From Limnohabitans_A sp048020265 (lineage in GTDB: Bacteria > Pseudomonadota > Gammaproteobacteria > Burkholderiales > Burkholderiaceae_C): a stretch of 64,000 bases of DNA. Positions 58,040-64,000 of the stretch are shown here, piece by piece. The number at the start of each line of letters is the position of its first letter. Position 1 is the stretch's first letter. The notes beneath the pieces are model-generated. The model saw nothing but the letters and a program-made list of their open reading frames with translations. It searched no databases and was not told the DNA's origin. The translations under genes and the position numbers were made by a program. Location of the stretch: NCBI RefSeq assembly GCF_048020265.1, contig NZ_CP171843.1, positions 1,364,001 to 1,428,000 of the forward strand, in the 5' to 3' direction.

Positions 58040-59133
58040 GTGAGGTGCGTGTCCACCGTGCGGTGCTCCAAGGCCAGGAACTCGCTCGACTGCATTTCAT
58101 GCAGGCGCGACACCGTGCGCGGAAACTCGTGCGACATGGGCCCCGCGGTATACAGCCCTTCGGGGGGCACAGCTGCCGACATGATGAGTTTGACCCGACG
58201 GTCGTACAGCACGTCGATCAACCAGGTGAAGCGCCGCGCCTCGGACGCCATGCTCACCGGCATGTGGGGCACGTTGCTCAGCAGCACCGTGTGGTACTGC
58301 GTGGCGATTTCGAGGTAGTCGTTTTGCGAGCGTGGGCCACCACAAATGGCGCGGAAGTCAAACCAGACCACATCACCGGCACGCCGCTTGGCCGTGATTT
58401 CGCGGGCTTCGATGTGCAGCACCGGGTCTTCGTCCGGGCCCGTGGCCAGGCGATTGAAGGCGTCGTTCATCTCGGCATCGGCCTGCTCGCCCAAAGGCGC
58501 GTGGTACAGCTTGACCATCTCCAGCGTGCGGCGGCGGTAGTCGGTGCCGTTGTCCACATTGAGCACCTGCATGCGCTGATTCAGCAAAGCGATGGCGGGC
58601 AAGATGCGGTCGCGGTGCAGGCCATCGGGGTACAGGCCATCGGGCTCGAAGTTGGAGGTCGTGACAAAACCCACCCCATTGTCGAACAGCGCCACCAGCA
58701 GGCGGTGCAGGATCATGGCGTCGGTGATGTCGGCCACGTGGAATTCGTCAAAGCAGATCAACTGGTAACGCTTGGCCATGCGCTTGCCCAGCTCGTCGAG
58801 TGGGTTGACGGTGCCCTGGATGACGGTCAGTTCGCGGTGCACCTCGCGCATGAACTCGTGAAAGTGCAGGCGGGTTTTGCGCTCAACCGGTACCGCCGCA
58901 AAAAAGCAGTCCATCAGGAAGCTCTTGCCACGCCCCACCCCGCCAAACATGTAGACCCCCTTGGGGATCTCGGGACGGCTGAGGAATTTGCCCAGCAAAC
59001 TTGAACGCTTGTTTTGGTAAGTCGCCCACTCCTTGGCGCAGCGCTCCAGCGCCTCGATGGCTCGCAGCTGGGCAGGGTCGCTTTGGTAGCCCCGTTTTTG
59101 GAGTTCTTCTTCGTAAACGGCACGAACGGACAT
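58036..59133 (-). CDS. zapE: Cell division ATPase ZapE (AFG1-like)
   Basis: AAA-type ATPase that binds FtsZ and destabilises Z-ring bundles, needed under heat and low oxygen in E. coli, 365 aa. Walker A GGVGRGKSFLMD lies near residues 64-75, Walker B LICFDEFHVAD near 130-140, and the sensor region VTTSNFEPDGLYPDGLHRDR near 158-177. The C-terminus has family-typical SSEFLALEHRT. First gene of the zapE-dinG unit. Confidence 0.94.
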   Translation of the reverse strand: MSVRAVYEEELQKRGYQSDPAQLRAIEALERCAKEWATYQNKRSSLLGKFLSRPEIPKGVYMFGGVGRGKSFLMDCFFAAVPVERKTRLHFHEFMREVHRELTVIQGTVNPLDELGKRMAKRYQLICFDEFHVADITDAMILHRLLVALFDNGVGFVTTSNFEPDGLYPDGLHRDRILPAIALLNQRMQVLNVDNGTDYRRRTLEMVKLYHAPLGEQADAEMNDAFNRLATGPDEDPVLHIEAREITAKRRAGDVVWFDFRAICGGPRSQNDYLEIATQYHTVLLSNVPHMPVSMASEARRFTWLIDVLYDRRVKLIMSAAVPPEGLYTAGPMSHEFPRTVSRLHEMQSSEFLALEHRTVDTHLT

Positions 59134-59159
59134 GGGTGGCTTGCTCTTCGATTCAAAAC

Positions 59160-59185
59160 AAAACCCGGGACCAAGCCCGGGTTTT
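59160..59185 (-). terminator. Terminator of the odhA-odhB-lpdA operon
   Basis: AAAACCCGGG (59160-59169) and CCCGGGTTTT (59176-59185) form a 10-bp stem with a 6-nt loop. On the minus strand it is followed by TTTTGTTTTG, 60 bp after the lpdA stop. Confidence 0.88.
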
Positions 59186-59245
59186 CAGGGATGCAGCACT
59201 TTAACCCAACTCACCCGGCGCTGCAGTGCCGGGCGCGTCAAGATC

Positions 59246-60673
59246 TCAGAAGTTCAGCGTGCGTTTGTCCACCGCCAAAGCGGCTTCCTTGGTGGCTTCG
59301 CTCAAGGACGGGTGCGCATGGCAAATGCGGGCAATGTCTTCCGCGCTGGCGCGGAATTCCATGGCGACCACCGCCTCGGCGATCAGCTCAGACACCTGTG
59401 GGCCCACCATGTGCACACCCAGGATTTCGTCGGTTGTGGCATCGGCCAGGAACTTCACCATGCCGGTCGTGTCACCCAAAGCGCGGGCACGACCGTTCGC
59501 GAGGAACGGGAAGGTGCCGGCCTTGTAGGCCACGCCGTCGGCTTTGAGCTGCTGCTCGGTGCGGCCGACCCAGGCGATTTCGGGGCTGGTGTAGATGACC
59601 CAGGGAATGGTGTTGAAGTTGACATGACCGTGTTGACCGGCGATGCGCTCAGCCACAGCAACGCCCTCTTCTTCGGCTTTGTGCGCCAACATCGGGCCAC
59701 GCACCACATCGCCCACCGCCCAGACGCCAGGCAGGTTGGTTTTGCAGTCGCCATCCACCACAATCGCGCCGCGCTCGTCCAGTTGCAAGCCCACTGCTTC
59801 GGTGTTCAGGCCGATGGTGTTGGGCACGCGGCCGATCGACACGATGAGTTTGTCCGCGTCCAGCACCACGGCTTCACCTTTGGCGTTGATGTAATTGACG
59901 GTCACGCCCTTCTTGCCGTTGACGATCTCACCGACTTTCACGCCGAGTTCGATCTTGAGGCCTTGCTTGTCAAAGGCTTTCTTGGCTTCCTTGGCGATTT
60001 GCTCGTCCACAGCGCCCAGGAATGTAGGCAAGCCTTCGAGGATGATGACTTCTGCGCCCAGACGGCGCCAGACCGAGCCCATTTCCAGACCGATCACGCC
60101 GGAGCCGATCAAAGCCAGCTTCTTGGGCACAGCGCCCAAGCGCAAGGCGCCGTCGTTCGAGAGCACATTGACTTCGTCAAACGGGGTGCCAGGCAGCGCA
60201 CGGGCGTTGGAGCCAGTCGCGATGATGACGTGTTTGGCCGTCAGGTCTTCTTCGGTCTTGCCCGCCACATGGATGGTGTAGCCGCCTTCGGCCTTGCCAG
60301 CAAAGCTGCCGCGACCGTGGAAGAAAGTGACCTTGTTTTTCTTCAGCAAATACAAGATGCCGTCGTTGTTCTGCTTCACCACGCTGTCCTTGCGGGCGAT
60401 CATCTGCGCCACGTCCATCTTCACGCCCGTGGCGCTGATGCCGTGCTCGGCGAAGTGGTGGTTGGCGTGGTCAAAGTGCTCGCTGGACTGCAGCAGCGCC
60501 TTGGAGGGGATGCAACCCACGTTGGTGCAGGTGCCGCCAGGGGCTGGGCCGCCGGCCGCGTTTTTCCATTCGTCGATGCAAGCGACCTGGAAACCGAGTT
60601 GGGCAGCGCGAATGGCTGCAATGTAGCCACCGGGGCCACCGCCGATAACGACGACGTCGAATTGTTTGCTCAT
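59246..60673 (-). CDS. lpdA: Dihydrolipoyl dehydrogenase (E3)
   Basis: FAD flavoenzyme that reoxidises dihydrolipoyl groups of the 2-oxoglutarate dehydrogenase complex using NAD+, 475 aa. The FAD site GGGPGGYIAA lies near residues 11-20. The redox disulfide is Cys49/Cys54 (GGTCTNVGCIPSKAL). The NAD site GSGVIGLEMGSVW and the C-terminal active-site His in CHAHPSLSE are visible. The start MSKQFDV at 60673 is chosen over an upstream frame overlapping the terminator. It lies 60 bp after odhB, across that terminator. Confidence 0.97.
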   Translation of the reverse strand: MSKQFDVVVIGGGPGGYIAAIRAAQLGFQVACIDEWKNAAGGPAPGGTCTNVGCIPSKALLQSSEHFDHANHHFAEHGISATGVKMDVAQMIARKDSVVKQNNDGILYLLKKNKVTFFHGRGSFAGKAEGGYTIHVAGKTEEDLTAKHVIIATGSNARALPGTPFDEVNVLSNDGALRLGAVPKKLALIGSGVIGLEMGSVWRRLGAEVIILEGLPTFLGAVDEQIAKEAKKAFDKQGLKIELGVKVGEIVNGKKGVTVNYINAKGEAVVLDADKLIVSIGRVPNTIGLNTEAVGLQLDERGAIVVDGDCKTNLPGVWAVGDVVRGPMLAHKAEEEGVAVAERIAGQHGHVNFNTIPWVIYTSPEIAWVGRTEQQLKADGVAYKAGTFPFLANGRARALGDTTGMVKFLADATTDEILGVHMVGPQVSELIAEAVVAMEFRASAEDIARICHAHPSLSEATKEAALAVDKRTLNF

Positions 60674-60692
60674 GGTGAATGTCTTCTGGATG

Positions 60693-60716
60693 AAAAACGC
60701 CCCCTGGGCAGGGGGC
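60693..60716 (-). terminator. Intra-operon terminator between odhB and lpdA
   Basis: GCCCCCT (60699-60705) and AGGGGGC (60710-60716) form a 7-bp stem with loop GGGC. On the minus strand T5 follows one base later (60697-60693). It ends only 19 bp before the lpdA ATG, leaving no room for a separate promoter. Confidence 0.75.
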
Positions 60717-60733
60717 ATTCAAAACAAGGGGAT

Positions 60734-61987
<1,254 letters not shown>

Positions 61988-62027
61988 GTTGAATTCTCTT
62001 TAAAGGTTAAACGCCGGTTTGTTTGGA

Positions 62028-64000
62028 TCACTTGGTCAGCACGAAGCCCTTGAGCTTCGAAAACGCGGCCTCGATGAGGGCTTTTTGCTGGTCCTGGTGC
62101 AGATGTGAGTAACCCACTGCAGGAGAAGCCGACGCGGCGCGACCGGCATAACCGAGCTTCTGCCCGGCCTGCATGTTCTCGTGGATGTTGTGCTGGATGA
62201 AGAACCAGGCACCCTGGTTCTGTGGCTCATCCTGGCACCACACGATGTCGGTGGCGTTGGGGTACTTTTTAATCTCGGCAGCGAACGCCTTGTGCGGGAA
62301 GGGGTAGAGCTGCTCCAGACGGATGATGGCCACGTCGTCAACGCCCTTGGCCTCGCGGTGCTTGACCAGGTCGTAATAGACCTTGCCCGAGCAAGCGATC
62401 ACGCGCTTGACCTTGTCGGCCTTGATGTCCCGGGTTTCGCCGATGACGGTCTGGAAACTGCCTTTGGTGAATTCGGACACCGGGCTGGTGGCGTCCTTGT
62501 TGCGCAGCAGCGACTTGGGCGTGAAGATGACCAAAGGTTTGCGCAAGTCGCGCACCATCTGGCGACGCAGCACATGGAAGATCTGGCTGGCCGTGGTCGG
62601 CTGCACCAGCTGCATGTTGGTGTCGGCCGCCAGCTGCATGAAGCGCTCAACGCGAGCCGAGCTGTGCTCGGGGCCCTGACCTTCATAGCCATGCGGCAGC
62701 ATCAGGGTCAGACCGTTGACACGGCCCCACTTGACTTCACCTGAAGCAATGAACTGGTCGATCACCACCTGGGCGCCGTTGGCGAAGTCACCGAATTGGG
62801 CTTCCCAGATCACCAGGGTGTTGGGATCGTTGGAGGCGTAGCCATATTCAAAGCCGAGCACAGCCTCTTCGGACAGGATCGAGTCGATCACGACGAAGGG
62901 GGCTTGCTTGTCGGAGACGTTTTGCAGGGCCACATAGGTACCGGTATCCCACTTTTCACGCTTTTGGTCGTGAATGACCGCATGACGGTGAGTGAACGTG
63001 CCGCGACCGCAATCTTCGCCGGACAAACGCACAGGGTAACCACTGGCCACCAAAGAAGCGAAGGCCATGTGCTCGCCCATGCCCCAGTCCACAGGCATCT
63101 CGCCACGGCCCATGGCAGCGCGGTCGTCGTAGACCTTTTTAACCAGCTGGTGTGGTGTGACCGATTCGGGGATGGTCGAGATTTTCTCGGCCAGACGTTT
63201 CCAGTCCGCCAAAGGAATGGAGGTGTCACCTGCGTCGGTCCACTTCTTGCCCATGAAGGGTGCCCAGTCCACTGTGAACTTGGTCTTGAAGTTGGTCAGC
63301 ACGGGCTCGGTCGTGTTCTTGCCTGCGTCCAGCGCGGCGCGGTAAGCCTTGGCCATGTCTTCGCCCAGGGTCTCGCCCAGGCCTTGTGTGGCCAGCTTGT
63401 CGGCGAACAGCTTGCGCGTTCCAGGGTGGGCCGCGATCTTTTTGTACATCAGGGGCTGGGTCAGCGCCGGGGTATCTTGTTCGTTGTGGCCCAATTTGCG
63501 GAAGCACACGACATCCAGCACCACGTCTTTTTGGAACGTCATGCGGTACTCAAGAGCCAACTGGGTTGCCAACACCACGGTTTCTGGATCGTCACCGTTC
63601 ACGTGCAGCACGGGTGCCTCAACCATCTTGACGATGTCGGTGCAGAACACGCTCGAGCGCATGTCGCGGGGGTCCGAGGTGGTGAAACCGATCTGGTTGT
63701 TGATGATGATGTGGACCGTGCCGCCTGTGGAGTAACCACGCGTTTGGGCCAGGGCAAAGGTTTCCTGGTTCACGCCTTGGCCACCAAAGGCGGCGTCGCC
63801 GTGCACCAGCACGGGCAGCACTTGCTTGCCCAAAGGATCGTTGCGGCGGTCCATGCGGGCACGCACCGAGCCTTCGACCACGGGATTCACGATTTCCAGG
63901 TGCGAGGGGTTGAACGCCAGGGAAAGGTGAACAGGGCCACCGGCGGTGTTCACGTCCGAGCTGAAGCCCTGGTGGTATTTCACGTCACCGGCCGGCAGGT
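62028..64000 (-). CDS. odhA: 2-oxoglutarate dehydrogenase E1 (5' end cut by window)
   Basis: Thiamine-diphosphate dehydrogenase that decarboxylates 2-oxoglutarate. About 657 C-terminal residues are visible, missing roughly the first 300. KYHQGFSSDVNTAGG, the ThDP motif region GDAAFGGQGVNQETF and VHIIINNQIGFTTSDPRDMRSS are typical, with a C-terminal domain ending QDQQKALIEAAFSKLKGFV. The frame runs past the apparent Met at 63983 to the window edge. It is the first of odhA-odhB-lpdA in this view. Confidence 0.97.
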   Translation of the reverse strand, partial: LPAGDVKYHQGFSSDVNTAGGPVHLSLAFNPSHLEIVNPVVEGSVRARMDRRNDPLGKQVLPVLVHGDAAFGGQGVNQETFALAQTRGYSTGGTVHIIINNQIGFTTSDPRDMRSSVFCTDIVKMVEAPVLHVNGDDPETVVLATQLALEYRMTFQKDVVLDVVCFRKLGHNEQDTPALTQPLMYKKIAAHPGTRKLFADKLATQGLGETLGEDMAKAYRAALDAGKNTTEPVLTNFKTKFTVDWAPFMGKKWTDAGDTSIPLADWKRLAEKISTIPESVTPHQLVKKVYDDRAAMGRGEMPVDWGMGEHMAFASLVASGYPVRLSGEDCGRGTFTHRHAVIHDQKREKWDTGTYVALQNVSDKQAPFVVIDSILSEEAVLGFEYGYASNDPNTLVIWEAQFGDFANGAQVVIDQFIASGEVKWGRVNGLTLMLPHGYEGQGPEHSSARVERFMQLAADTNMQLVQPTTASQIFHVLRRQMVRDLRKPLVIFTPKSLLRNKDATSPVSEFTKGSFQTVIGETRDIKADKVKRVIACSGKVYYDLVKHREAKGVDDVAIIRLEQLYPFPHKAFAAEIKKYPNATDIVWCQDEPQNQGAWFFIQHNIHENMQAGQKLGYAGRAASASPAVGYSHLHQDQQKALIEAAFSKLKGFVLTK

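Overview
The window is core chromosome of a GC-rich betaproteobacterium. Protein character and gene order point to Burkholderiales, family Comamonadaceae (Limnohabitans/Rhodoferax/Acidovorax-like). The supporting features are the ndk-rlmN-rodZ-ispG-hisS-yfgM-bamB-der-hfq-hflX-hflK-hflC-hisZ-purA run, the sucAB-lpd-zapE arrangement and the divergent bamD/rluD pair. The family assignment is inference. No rRNA, tRNA, insertion sequence, prophage, CRISPR array or biosynthetic cluster was recognised. No stretch longer than 300 bases lacks a gene, and I see no convincing new multi-gene system. The interest lies mainly in expression signals and in a few poorly characterised genes.

Layout. 1-4.9 kb (minus): an acyl-CoA ligase followed by a branched-chain-type ABC uptake system (livK, a strong terminator, livH, livM cut by the edge). 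5.0-8.7 kb (plus): selO-msrB, yciB-bolA and a parvulin foldase. 8.9-10.9 kb: rlhA, preceded by a 22-bp inverted repeat and by a palindrome over its -10. 10.9-20.1 kb (minus): purL, a SWIM-SNF2 helicase, a VapBC-like toxin-antitoxin pair with its own promoter and operator, and a DUF808 membrane protein. 20.4-29.7 kb: an NAD(P)-dependent SAF-domain dehydrogenase, map, glnD, ygiQ, an IMPACT-family gene and a two-gene chromate transporter. 29.7-35.7 kb: ybbA-rlmB-lipoprotein back to back with tesA-mnmH, a small charged protein, a DUF2189 protein and a Cys/Met-metabolism PLP enzyme.

35.8-51.4 kb (minus) is a dense 16-gene run from ndk to a purine phosphoribosyltransferase, mostly with overlaps or very short gaps. 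It joins translation, outer-membrane assembly, isoprenoid, His and purine genes with hfq/hflXKC. 51.5-53.4 kb holds rluB and scpB. rluD and bamD diverge at 54.6 kb. 55.4-59.1 kb is a coupled zapE, unknown exported protein, YdcH-like, dinG operon. 59.2-64 kb is the 2-oxoglutarate dehydrogenase operon odhA-odhB-lpdA, with odhA cut by the window edge.

Recurrent themes: (i) several plus-strand genes (selO, rlhA, map, chrA and probably the IMPACT gene) have a GATAAT or GACAAT box only 6-8 nt before the ATG and mostly no Shine-Dalgarno, as expected for leaderless mRNAs; (ii) intrinsic terminators lie just upstream of livH, lpdA and scpB and suggest graded expression by partial read-through; (iii) many starts are TTG or GTG, fixed by Shine-Dalgarno sequences or 4-nt overlaps.
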